Below, one piece after another: positions 15,989-23,676 of a stretch of DNA of 38,784 nt. The number at the start of each line of letters is the position of its first letter. Positions within the stretch are counted from its first letter, which is position 1. Source of the DNA: Rhodospirillales bacterium (lineage in GTDB: Bacteria; Pseudomonadota; Alphaproteobacteria; Acetobacterales; Acetobacteraceae). The position numbers were made by a program, and so were the translations under genes. A model generated the notes under the pieces. That model saw only the letters and a list, made by a program, of their open reading frames with translations. It did not search any database and was not told the DNA's origin. Location: contig JANYFG010000045.1 of assembly GCA_025362815.1 (NCBI GenBank), positions 1 through 38,784 of the forward strand. Reading direction: 5' to 3'.

Positions 15989-16453
15989 ATGGCAAAATCC
16001 AAACCCACCACGCTGGCCGCCGATCTCCCGCAAAAGGCGCAGACCCGTATCGTCCGCTGGATGACGCAGATCGTGGCCGGCACCCCCAAGCCGGAAGGCG
16101 GCATGCCCCCCGGAATCGACGGCCGCATCGTCACCTTCCACGGCCGCGCCGGCGAGGCTGCGCTGAAGGCCATCGTCGCCGGCAAAGACGTCGCCCTCTA
16201 CCGCTACAAGCGTGGCCTCGACCTGCAGATGCGCACCGCACTGGCCCAAAACCACCTCTCCCAAAAATGCGGCGTTCTCACCTCAGACCCCACGGTCATC
16301 GCCGCACTCGATGCCGCCAATCTTCCCGGCGACCACCCAAAATCCCGCTACGCCGTCTCCATCGGAATCCTCACCGATGCCGAATCCGCCAGGGTCCGAT
16401 CCCGAACCCGCCCGCCCGAGGATCCCGACAACCAATCCGAAGAACAGGCATAG
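15989..16453 (+). CDS. Hypothetical protein, 154 residues
   Basis: I do not recognise this family. The frame shows the strong G/C third-position bias of real genes here and runs MAKSKPTTLAADLPQKAQTR to an acidic, proline-rich end (PPEDPDNQSEEQA). It is soluble, rich in Lys/Arg near the N-terminus, with no signal peptide or membrane segment. No clear ribosome-binding site precedes the ATG. It is divergent from the Gfo/Idh/MocA gene (108 bp between) and followed after four bases by an oxidoreductase pseudogene. No function is proposed. Confidence 0.55.
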   Translation: MAKSKPTTLAADLPQKAQTRIVRWMTQIVAGTPKPEGGMPPGIDGRIVTFHGRAGEAALKAIVAGKDVALYRYKRGLDLQMRTALAQNHLSQKCGVLTSDPTVIAALDAANLPGDHPKSRYAVSIGILTDAESARVRSRTRPPEDPDNQSEEQA

Positions 16454-16457
16454 CCAC

Positions 16458-17074
16458 ATGGTAATCGGCATCGACAGCTTTGCCGCCATCCTCCCACACC
16501 CCACCACCGGCGCCACCCCCTCGCCCACCGACCGCATCGCCGACCTGCTCGACGAGGTTGAAATCGCCGACCCCACGGGCCTCGACATTCCCCCGCATCC
16601 TTCGCCCGCGCCGGCACACTCGGCCTGCCCCTCATGATCGCCATCATCGGCGGCACCTTCGAACGCTTCCGTCCCCTGGTCCACCTCTACCGCCAGGCCG
16701 GTCAGAAAGCCGGGCACGCCCCGGAGCAACTGCGCGTCGGCATCCACGCCATGGGCTTCGTGGCCGACACCGACAATGCCGCCCGCAACAGCTTCTCTCC
16801 AGGCTGGGCCCACATGTTCACCGAAATCGGCCGTGAACGCGGCTGGTCCTCCGTCACCCGCCAGCAGTTCGATGCCATGGCCGGCCCCGGCGGCGCCTTC
16901 CTCATCGGCGACCCCGAAACCGTCGCCCGCAAGATGCGCCACGCCAGCGAAACACTCGGCGGTCTCTCGCGCATCACGTTCCAGATGAGCTCGGCCGCAT
17001 CAGAAATCGCCGCCATGAAACGCTCCATCGAACTGCTCGGAACCCAGGTCGCCCCCCGCATCCGCGCAACCTAG
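16458..17074 (+). pseudogene. LLM-class (luciferase-like) flavin-dependent oxidoreductase, internal deletion
   Basis: Two pieces of one family lie in different frames. The first, from ATG 16458, reads MVIGIDSFAAIL and then RIADLLDEVEIADPTGLDI, the N-terminal strand and helix of luciferase-like monooxygenases, and runs into unrelated sequence before stopping at 16637. The second, in another frame from about 16601, reads FARAGTLGLPLMIAIIGG and continues through FRPLVHLYRQAG and FLIGDPETVARKM to the stop at 17074, the C-terminal half of the same family. About 150 residues of the barrel are missing between them (full-length relatives have roughly 340). The junction lies near 16575-16600. The gene cannot make an active enzyme. 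Its end overlaps the convergent GMC gene by four bases. Confidence 0.82.
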
Positions 17075-18657
17075 ATCACAACGGCCCGCATCCGCCGCGC
17101 CAACATCTCGCCGATCATCACGCACGTAAAATGCAGATTGGCGCGGCAATCCGTCGGCATGATCGAGGCATCCGCCACCCGCAACCCATCCACCCCGCGC
17201 ACCCGCAGATCCGGGTCCACCACACCGCGCGGATCCTCATGCGCCGTCATCCGGCACGTCCCGGCCGCGTGCTGAATATCCGCCGCCTGCTCCAGCATCA
17301 ACGCATCCAGCGCGTCATCCGCCAACGCCGCCGCATCCTCCATCGAAAGCGCGGTATCACCGAACGTCACCCGCTCCGCAATCCGAGAAATTGCAGGCAG
17401 CGTCACCAACGCAGCCAACCGCCTCACCCCGTCGCGCAACCGTAGCCGATCGCGCGGATCGGCCAGCATATTCTCCTCCACCACCGGCTGCGCCTGCGGA
17501 TCGGCCGACACCAAACGCACATCCCCGCGCGAGTATGCATCGTAAAGCGCCACCCCGATCGCCCCCTCCGCCTTGGGCGCGCCGTCCACGCCCAAACCCC
17601 GGTGATTGTAAGCGATCATGATCATATCACGCTCCCCGCCACCACCGAGCCCGCTGCTATAGGTCACGCAGCAATTGGTATGCCGCGCATCCACCCCTTC
17701 GCACGCATGCTCCGGCCGCAACGCAAGGGTCGCACGCACGATGGGATGATCCATGAAATGCCGCCCCACATCAGGCGCGTCCCGCACCACATCGATCCCC
17801 AGCGCCCCCAGATCCGCCGCCGCGCCGATGCCCGAGCGCATCAGAATGCACGGGCTGTGAATGGCCCCCGCACACAACACAATCTCCGCCGCCGCAATCT
17901 CCTCCCACGCATCTTCCCCCTCGAACCGAACCCGAACCGCGCGCGCCCGCCGCCCCTCGAACACCACCCGATCCACCAGCGCGCCCCCCCGTATGGTCAG
18001 GTTCGCCCGCCCCCGCGCCGGCTCCAGATACCCGTCATTCGTCGTCACCCTCAAACCGTGGCGGGAGTTGATCGGGTTGCACGAAACCCCCTCCCCCACC
18101 GGCGCGTTCAAATCCGGCTTCCACGCATACCCGGCCCCCAAAGCCGCATCGCGCAACGCCAGATCCACCGCGCCCCACGCGTCCACCGGCACCCGATGCA
18201 CCGGCAACGGCCCGCCCTTACGAATGCCCACAACCGTGCCACTGTCGGCATCGTCCTCGATGGCATCGAACACCGGCATCACGCTGGCCCACGACCACCC
18301 CTCGCACCCCGCCTCCGCCCAGGCATCGAACGCCGCCGGAACACCCCGTATGGCAATCTGCGCATTCACCACCGATGACCCCCCCATCGCCTTGCCACGC
18401 CAATAAAATCGCGGCGCCTGAACCGACGTCCGACGCGTCATCAACCCCGGCCACTGCCACTGCGCCTGGTGCACAGGGTCATGCATGAACGGAACGATGT
18501 TCGCACTGCGCAACGCCGCCGGCGCGTCGGCCGAACGCCAGTCCCGACCCGCCTCCAACAACAGAACCCGACACGCCGGATCCTCCGACAACCGCGCCGC
18601 CAAAGGCGCCCCGGCCGACCCGGCGCCGACCACGATCACGTCATAGAGTGGTGCCAT
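17071..18657 (-). CDS. GMC family FAD-dependent oxidoreductase (choline/alcohol dehydrogenase type)
   Basis: A 528-residue flavoprotein. The FAD-binding beta-alpha-beta loop VVGAGSAGAPLAARL is at 9-23, GMC signature 1 appears as WRGKAMGGSSVVNAQIAIRG at 86-105, and signature 2 lies around CAGAIHSPCILMRSGIG at 262-278. The C-terminal catalytic part has the conserved His (463) in QHAAGTCRM and a second active-site Asn/His region at RANLHF (505-510). It should oxidise an alcohol or polyol using FAD, in the cytoplasm (no signal peptide). A hairpin repeat and an AT-rich stretch lie upstream and probably hold its promoter. The substrate is not deducible. Confidence 0.9.
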   Translation of the reverse strand: MAPLYDVIVVGAGSAGAPLAARLSEDPACRVLLLEAGRDWRSADAPAALRSANIVPFMHDPVHQAQWQWPGLMTRRTSVQAPRFYWRGKAMGGSSVVNAQIAIRGVPAAFDAWAEAGCEGWSWASVMPVFDAIEDDADSGTVVGIRKGGPLPVHRVPVDAWGAVDLALRDAALGAGYAWKPDLNAPVGEGVSCNPINSRHGLRVTTNDGYLEPARGRANLTIRGGALVDRVVFEGRRARAVRVRFEGEDAWEEIAAAEIVLCAGAIHSPCILMRSGIGAAADLGALGIDVVRDAPDVGRHFMDHPIVRATLALRPEHACEGVDARHTNCCVTYSSGLGGGGERDMIMIAYNHRGLGVDGAPKAEGAIGVALYDAYSRGDVRLVSADPQAQPVVEENMLADPRDRLRLRDGVRRLAALVTLPAISRIAERVTFGDTALSMEDAAALADDALDALMLEQAADIQHAAGTCRMTAHEDPRGVVDPDLRVRGVDGLRVADASIMPTDCRANLHFTCVMIGEMLARRMRAVVI

Positions 18658-18694
18658 GTTGTTTTGTCATTCCTGGTCAAGAGAGCGATAAGAT

Positions 18695-18728
18695 GTTCTT
18701 TTGTGAACAAAAGAACCAAAAAACTTCA
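18695..18728 (+). repeat. Hairpin repeat, version A, copy 3
   Basis: The third identical 34-bp copy, in inverted orientation relative to copies 1 and 2. Unlike the other hairpins it does not directly follow a gene in its stem-then-A-run direction; it lies 38 bases upstream of the GMC start, antisense to that gene. It may end transcription arriving from the hypothetical gene at 18812-19495 or influence the GMC leader. Confidence 0.8.
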
Positions 18729-18730
18729 TT

Positions 18731-18769
18731 CTATTCAATACACTAATTCGATCTTTCTGGCTTGAATAG
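18731..18769. promoter_or_regulatory. AT-rich inverted repeat upstream of the GMC gene
   Basis: Perfect 8-bp arms CTATTCAA (18731-18738) and TTGAATAG (18762-18769) flank 23 AT-rich bases, in the gap between the GMC start and the next gene's stop. It could be a regulator-binding site or part of the GMC promoter; no function is proven. Confidence 0.35.
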
Positions 18770-18811
18770 TTAACTAACCGGAACATCATGGGCGCAGCTC
18801 TCCCGAGCGCC

Positions 18812-19495
18812 TTAGTCCTTCAAAACACGATCCCGCCCATAGCCCTGGCGTCTCGCCGCGGCCAGAACGCCCCGCGGCAACGGAATCCGAAACGGCTCCA
18901 ACACCGGGCGAACCCGCTTCGCAACGGGCACCGCCACCGCGGCCCGAACCACCTTCACAATCACCGGAAGTCGCAACAGCGACGTCTCAACCGCCAGCAT
19001 CCGGCACATCGGCCGCAACATCCGCCCCGCCTGCGGACACGCCTCCAGCAACGCGATCATCTCAGGCTGCTCGAGAACCGCCCGAAGCTGCAACCCATAA
19101 CCCGCCGCCTGCCACCCGGCCAAACGCACCAGCCACGCAAACCGACCCGGCCAGATTCGCACAGGCAAGATTCGCACAGGCCAGATTCGCACAGGTAAGA
19201 TTCGCACAGGCAAGATCAGCGGCGGACCAGACGCGACACACCCAGCCATTCTCGCCGACGACCGCCAAGACCGTCCCGCCTGAAATCGCCCCATCAGGCG
19301 CTCCATGCGCAAACAAACGCCCGCCAGCCGATCATACAAGATCAGCCCCAGCGCATGCCCCAACAGCCCACGGCCACACCATCCCCCCAAAGCGCCCCGC
19401 ACACCGCGAAGCACCAGGATCAGATCGGAAAACGGGGAGGAGGGGTTCAGACTTTCCACCCGCCAGTGAACACCATATCCACTGGCTGAATGCAA
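18812..19495 (-). CDS. Conserved hypothetical protein with repeat-expanded centre
   Basis: An open frame of up to 227 residues. The C-terminal half (GRFAWLVRLAGWQAAGYGLQL, then LLEACPQAGRMLRPMCRML) resembles a small uncharacterised protein type I associate with Acetobacteraceae genomes, hence the choice of this frame. The N-terminus is hydrophobic (HALGLILYDRLAGVCL) and may be a membrane anchor. The true start is uncertain; the ATGs reading MERLMGRFQAG are internal candidates. In the middle, four copies of a 15-bp unit give PVRIL/PVRIW repeats. The function is unknown. Confidence 0.55.
   Translation of the reverse strand: MHSASGYGVHWRVESLNPSSPFSDLILVLRGVRGALGGWCGRGLLGHALGLILYDRLAGVCLRMERLMGRFQAGRSWRSSARMAGCVASGPPLILPVRILPVRIWPVRILPVRIWPGRFAWLVRLAGWQAAGYGLQLRAVLEQPEMIALLEACPQAGRMLRPMCRMLAVETSLLRLPVIVKVVRAAVAVPVAKRVRPVLEPFRIPLPRGVLAAARRQGYGRDRVLKD
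19151..19216. repeat. 15-bp tandem repeat inside the hypothetical gene
   Basis: Four units of the form CCAGATTCGCACAGG, with the first two bases varying CC, CA, CC, TA, followed by a partial fifth. The length is a multiple of three, so the host frame is kept (PVRIL/PVRIW). In a neighbouring minus frame the same repeat reads ANLAC/ANLTC. Confidence 0.9.
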
Positions 19496-19582
19496 TCGAA
19501 ATGTTACCCAAACTAACTAGCCGGTCGTGACGACGCGGCGCGAACGTGCTTTCGTGCGATCCATAATCTGAGGAACGCACAC

Positions 19583-20494
19583 ATGATCTACAAAGGCGTC
19601 TTCCCCGTCGTCCCCACCGTGTTCGACGACCACGGCGAGCTCGACCTGCAAGGCCAGTGCCGGGCGGTCGATTTCATGATCGACGCCGGATCGCAGGGCC
19701 TGTGCATCCTGGCCAATTTCAGCGAGCAGTTCGTCCTCACCGACCTCGAGCGTGACCGCGTCCAAAGCGCGGTGCTCGACCACGTCGCCGGCCGCGTGCC
19801 CGTCATCGTCACCACCACCCATTTCGGCTCCGCCGTCTGCGCCGCCCGCAGCCGCGCCGCCCAGGCCGCCGGCGCCAGCATGGTCATGGTCATGCCGCCC
19901 TATCACGGCGCCACCATCCGCGTGCCCGAGCCCGCCATCTTCGATTTCTTCCAGCATGTGTCGAACGCCGTGAGCATCCCCATCATGATCCAGGACGCCC
20001 CGGTCTCCGGCACGCCCCTTCCCGCCGGCCTCCTCGCCCGCATGGCCCGCGAGATCGAACACGTCTCGTATTTCAAGATCGAAACACCCCAGGCCGCCGC
20101 CAAGCTCCGCGCCCTCATCGCCGAAGGCGGCAGCGCCGTGGTGGGCCCGTGGGACGGCGAGGAAGCCATCACACTCATGGCCGATCTCGACGCCGGCGCC
20201 ACCGGCAGCATGACAGGCGGCGGCTTCCCGGACGGTATCCGGCAGATCACCGACCCCTTCTTCGCAGGCAACCGCGCCGAGGCGATGGCCGCCTACCAGC
20301 GCTGGCTCCCGCTGATCAACTACGAAAACCGCCAATGCGGCCTGCTCGCGGCCAAGGCACTGATGCAGGAAGGCGGCATCATCCGCCACGACACCGTGCG
20401 CCACCCGCTGATGCCCCTGCACCCCGCCACCCGCGCCGGCCTGATCGAGATCGCGACGGCGCTGAACCCTCTGGTTCTGCGTTGGGCTCATTGA
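19583..20494 (+). CDS. L-2-keto-3-deoxyarabonate dehydratase (DapA superfamily)
   Basis: A 303-residue DHDPS-family TIM barrel. The Schiff-base lysine is K165 in VSYFKIETPQAA. The sequence resembles, as I recall it, the Azospirillum brasilense L-2-keto-3-deoxyarabonate dehydratase along its whole length: GLCILANFSEQF, VMVMPPYHGATIRVPE, GPWDGEEAITLMADL, TGSMTGGGFPDGIR and the end LNPLVLRWAH. That enzyme converts L-2-keto-3-deoxyarabonate to 2-oxoglutarate semialdehyde in the non-phosphorylative L-arabinose pathway (called araD in Azospirillum, unrelated to E. coli AraD). AGGAA precedes the ATG. It appears as a single-gene unit followed by a hairpin; the other pathway genes are not adjacent. 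Confidence 0.85.
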   Translation: MIYKGVFPVVPTVFDDHGELDLQGQCRAVDFMIDAGSQGLCILANFSEQFVLTDLERDRVQSAVLDHVAGRVPVIVTTTHFGSAVCAARSRAAQAAGASMVMVMPPYHGATIRVPEPAIFDFFQHVSNAVSIPIMIQDAPVSGTPLPAGLLARMAREIEHVSYFKIETPQAAAKLRALIAEGGSAVVGPWDGEEAITLMADLDAGATGSMTGGGFPDGIRQITDPFFAGNRAEAMAAYQRWLPLINYENRQCGLLAAKALMQEGGIIRHDTVRHPLMPLHPATRAGLIEIATALNPLVLRWAH

Positions 20495-20508
20495 GCGGTA
20501 GAAAGAAC

Positions 20509-20544
20509 CTTCTTTTTCTGAAGAAAAAGAAGCAAAAAGACTTT
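20509..20544 (+). repeat. Hairpin repeat, version B, copy 2
   Basis: Identical over 36 bases to 14830-14865. The stem arms are 20509-20518 and 20523-20532, with loop TGAA, then CAAAAAGACTTT. It starts 14 bases after the stop of the dehydratase gene. Confidence 0.85.
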
Positions 20545-20558
20545 ATCCGTTAGATCAT

Positions 20559-20590
20559 GATGCGTTCGGGTTGTTTTGCCCAAACGCATC
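20559..20590. repeat. Palindromic repeat, GCGTTYGGG family, copy 1
   Basis: Arms GATGCGTTCGGG (20559-20570) and CCCAAACGCATC (20579-20590) pair at 11 of 12 positions. Related copies lie at 28198, 28260 and 30726. It sits in the gap between the convergent dehydratase and DegP genes, after hairpin B. Confidence 0.75.
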
Positions 20591-20655
20591 AACACGATCG
20601 ATATGACAATAGGTTAGCGTGGTGTGGAAATGGCCACACCACACACCTAACGTCT

Positions 20656-22227
20656 TCAGCCGGCGTTTGCATCCGTTTGGCTTAGCGCCACGAAGGCCTG
20701 GTGCCCGTCGCGCATCACCCGCAACGCCACCGCACTGCCCGGCGCACGGGTCCCAGCCCGCAACGCCCGAACCGCCTGCTCAGGCGTGCTCACCGCTTGG
20801 TTGCCAACCATCTCCAGCACGTCCCCATCCCGCAGCCCCGCATTGGCCGCCGGGCTGTCCGGCTGCACCTGCGCGATCACCACACCCTTCTGCCCCGCCG
20901 GAAGACCCAGCTCCTGGCGCGCCTGATCGTCGAGCGGTGCCAGCGCCAACCCCAGCTGCGGCCCCTTCGCCACCTCCGCCTGGCGCGTGCCAGCCGGATC
21001 CGGCACCGCCGTCACCTTCACCGACAACGTCTTGTCCGCCCCGTCACGATGCACCACCACCGGCTGCTCCGTGCCGGCCCGCGTGTCCGCCACAATCCGC
21101 GCCAGCTCTCGCGGAGTCTTGATATCCTGAGACCCCACCTTGACGATCACGTCACCGGCCTCGATCCCGGCGAGCTTCGCCGGGCTGTCGTTCTGCACCT
21201 CGGCCACCATCGCGCCGGCCGGCGACGTCAGGTGCAACGCCCGCGCCATCGGCGGCGTCACGCTCTGCGTGCTCACGCCCAGCCAGCCGCGCTCCACGTG
21301 GCCGTTGGCCTGCAACTGCCCCACCACCTGCTTCACCACGCTGGCCGGTATCGCGAACCCGATCCCCACGCTGCCGCCGGAAGGCGAGTAGATCGCGGTG
21401 TTCACCCCGATCACCGTCCCGTCCTGCGCGAACAGCGGACCGCCGGAATTGCCCCGGTTGATGGGCGCGTCGATCTGCAAGAAGTCGTCATACGGCCCCT
21501 GGCCGATCTCACGGCCCCGCGCCGACAAAATCCCCGCGGTCACCGTGCCGCCCAGTCCGAACGGATTGCCCACCGCCACCACCCAGTCGCCCACACGCGC
21601 CGCGTTTGAATCACCCAGCGCCAGATGCGGCAGCTTCGTGGCAGACGTCACCTGCAACACCGCCAGATCGGTCTTCGGATCCACGCCCACCACCTTGGCC
21701 GCAAGCTTGCGCCCATCGGCCAACGTCACCTGAATGTCGGTCGCATCCTGCACCACATGATTGTTGGTCACGATCCGGCCTGAATCGTCGATGATGAAGC
21801 CGGAGCCCAAGGCATGCACCACCTGCCCAGGCGCCTGCGCCCCCTGCTGACCCCGACCCTCAGCCCGATCCTGACCCTGGCCCCGACCCTGGCCATGCCC
21901 GCCGAAGAACTGCCCGAACATCCGGTCCTGCGGCGAATTCGGCGGAAACGGCGAAGCCTGGTCCGCCTCCTGCTGGCGCAACGTCGTGCTGATTGTCACC
22001 ACGGCCGGGCTCACACGCTCCACCAGATCGGCGAACCCCGGCAGCGCCTGCGCCGCGGGCCGCGCGGTATCGATCGGCGCCGTATGCTCGCCGGATGGAG
22101 CAGACGCGGCGGTGCCTTGGGCAAAGGCAGGCACCACCTGCCAGGCACCCAGTCCCGCCACGGCGGTGGCGGCCAGCAGAACCGCGGCAAAGGCCGGGCG
22201 ACGAAAGCGAGATGTGAACTTCGGCAT
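20656..22227 (-). CDS. Do/HtrA-family periplasmic serine protease (DegP-like)
   Basis: A 523-residue protease. The signal peptide covers residues 1-36 (cleavage after PAFA). The trypsin-like domain has the triad His157 (TNNHVV), Asp187 (KTDLAVL) and Ser261 (GNSGGPLF). Two PDZ domains follow (about 300-390 and 420-515). A Gln/Gly/Arg-rich loop at 108-135 is longer than usual, as in LA-loop variants. It degrades or refolds misfolded envelope proteins. The ATG at 22227 has GAGG eight bases upstream. It lies 98 bases downstream of a histidine kinase gene and, before that, a response regulator, all on the minus strand, so it is probably a target of or partner to that two-component system. Confidence 0.93.
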   Translation of the reverse strand: MPKFTSRFRRPAFAAVLLAATAVAGLGAWQVVPAFAQGTAASAPSGEHTAPIDTARPAAQALPGFADLVERVSPAVVTISTTLRQQEADQASPFPPNSPQDRMFGQFFGGHGQGRGQGQDRAEGRGQQGAQAPGQVVHALGSGFIIDDSGRIVTNNHVVQDATDIQVTLADGRKLAAKVVGVDPKTDLAVLQVTSATKLPHLALGDSNAARVGDWVVAVGNPFGLGGTVTAGILSARGREIGQGPYDDFLQIDAPINRGNSGGPLFAQDGTVIGVNTAIYSPSGGSVGIGFAIPASVVKQVVGQLQANGHVERGWLGVSTQSVTPPMARALHLTSPAGAMVAEVQNDSPAKLAGIEAGDVIVKVGSQDIKTPRELARIVADTRAGTEQPVVVHRDGADKTLSVKVTAVPDPAGTRQAEVAKGPQLGLALAPLDDQARQELGLPAGQKGVVIAQVQPDSPAANAGLRDGDVLEMVGNQAVSTPEQAVRALRAGTRAPGSAVALRVMRDGHQAFVALSQTDANAG

Positions 22228-22325
22228 GAGGGATACCTCGAGGAATTGAACCGCCCACGAATGGCGTGCCCCCTCTCTGCGCCCCGAACGATGGAGGCAT
22301 CCGCGGTGCCACCATGACGATTGCG

Positions 22326-23669
22326 TCAGGATGTGTTCCTGAAAAGTTCCACACGCACCGCAAGCCCGCGCCCATCCGCCAACCACGGCCCCAGCACCAC
22401 GCGGCCGCCATGCGCCTCCGCCGCCGCCTTCACAAGCGCCAGGCCCAGCCCGGTCCCCGGCGTGCTCCGGCTCCGATCCAGCCGCCCGAACCGCCGCAGC
22501 ACCAGATCGCGCTCCGCCGCCGCCACCCCCGGCCCCGCATCGGCCACCGTCAGCACCGGCCCCGCCGCCAGCACAACGGAAATATCGCCCGCCCCATGCG
22601 TCAGCGCGTTGTCGAGCAGATTGCCCATAATACGTTGCAACAGCGCAAGATCGCCGCGAAACATCACCCCCGGCGCCACATCCAGGCCAAAGCCCCGCCC
22701 CGCCTCCTCCGCCACCGGCGCATAGGCGTCCGCCACCGCACGCACCATCGCCGACAGGTCGAATTCCGCGCGCGCTCCTTCTCCCGCCCCCAGTCCCGCC
22801 CCCAGTCCCGCCCCCGGTCCCGCTTCTGCGCGCGCAATGCGCAGCAACGCCGCGAAGGTGTCGAGCACCGCATCCAACTCGGCGATCGCCGCCGGAAGAT
22901 CCACACGCCCACCGCCCCGCTCCGCCGCCTCCAGCATCTGGCGCAGCCGCTGCAACGGCCCGCGCAGATCATGCGCGATATCGTCGGTCACCTGCCGCTG
23001 CGCCAGCACCAGCGCCTGCAGCCGGTCCAGCATGAAATTCACCGTCACAACCAGCCGGTCGAACTCATCGCCGCGCCCCGTCACCGGCAGCCGGCGCGAC
23101 AGATCGCCCTGCGCCACCTCGGCCGACATCCCCGAGACCGACGCCAGCCTGCGCTCCAGCGCCCGCGCCGCGAAGAACGCCAGCAGCAGCGCCACACCGC
23201 CCGCGCCGATCGCCGCCACCAGCGGTGTCCAGGCCAGCGCCCGCGCCGCATCCTCCGCCGCCGACAGACTGGCCGCCACCACCAGGTTCACACCGCCCGG
23301 CAACATCGCGCCCAGGGCCCGCAGGCTCGGCCGGCCCGGGCTGCGCAACGTGACGAAGCCCCGCAACGAGGCTGGCGCCCCCGTGATGCTGCCCGCCAGG
23401 GCCTGCCCGTCCGCGGTCTGCACCAGCACCAGCAGCAACGCCTCTCGCCGGGCCGAGGCACGCGCCGCCTCCAGCAACACGCCTGGCCCCAACGCCTCGT
23501 AATCGCGGATCAGCCCCTCCGCCTCGCCCGCCAGCACCAGATCCAGCTCCTGGCGCAACGCCGTGTCGGCCCGCAGCCACCCCCAGCCCGCTCCCACCAA
23601 CGACAGCAGCAGCGCCGAACCCGCCACCGCCACCGCCATGCGCAGCGCGAAACTGTTCAGCCAGCGCAT
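22326..23669 (-). CDS. Sensor histidine kinase
   Basis: A 447-residue membrane kinase. Transmembrane segments lie at about 8-30 and 148-168, enclosing a periplasmic sensor of about 115 residues, followed by a HAMP domain (about 169-222). The phospho-accepting His is H233 in DDIAHDLRGPLQRL. The ATP-binding domain has its N-box around 350-354 (GNLLDNAL), G1 DAGPG at 377-381 and G2 GTGLGL at 405-410. Three GAGL-type repeats (residues 284-299) lie between the dimerisation and ATPase domains and come from a 12-bp tandem repeat. The gene begins seven bases after the response-regulator stop. The signal is unknown; linkage to DegP suggests envelope stress. Confidence 0.92.
   Translation of the reverse strand: MRWLNSFALRMAVAVAGSALLLSLVGAGWGWLRADTALRQELDLVLAGEAEGLIRDYEALGPGVLLEAARASARREALLLVLVQTADGQALAGSITGAPASLRGFVTLRSPGRPSLRALGAMLPGGVNLVVAASLSAAEDAARALAWTPLVAAIGAGGVALLLAFFAARALERRLASVSGMSAEVAQGDLSRRLPVTGRGDEFDRLVVTVNFMLDRLQALVLAQRQVTDDIAHDLRGPLQRLRQMLEAAERGGGRVDLPAAIAELDAVLDTFAALLRIARAEAGPGAGLGAGLGAGEGARAEFDLSAMVRAVADAYAPVAEEAGRGFGLDVAPGVMFRGDLALLQRIMGNLLDNALTHGAGDISVVLAAGPVLTVADAGPGVAAAERDLVLRRFGRLDRSRSTPGTGLGLALVKAAAEAHGGRVVLGPWLADGRGLAVRVELFRNTS
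22783..22818. repeat. 12-bp tandem repeat in the histidine kinase gene
   Basis: Three units of CCCGCCCCCAGT (the last ending GGT) encode a flexible Gly-Ala-Gly-Leu linker between the kinase domains. The frame is kept. Confidence 0.85.
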
Positions 23670-23676
23670 TCCCGTG

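Noticed and set aside
19062-19316. A pentapeptide-repeat (ANLxC) protein on the minus strand.
   Set aside because: Only the repeat fits the family; flanking residues do not, and the overlapping frame contains the conserved hypothetical sequence.
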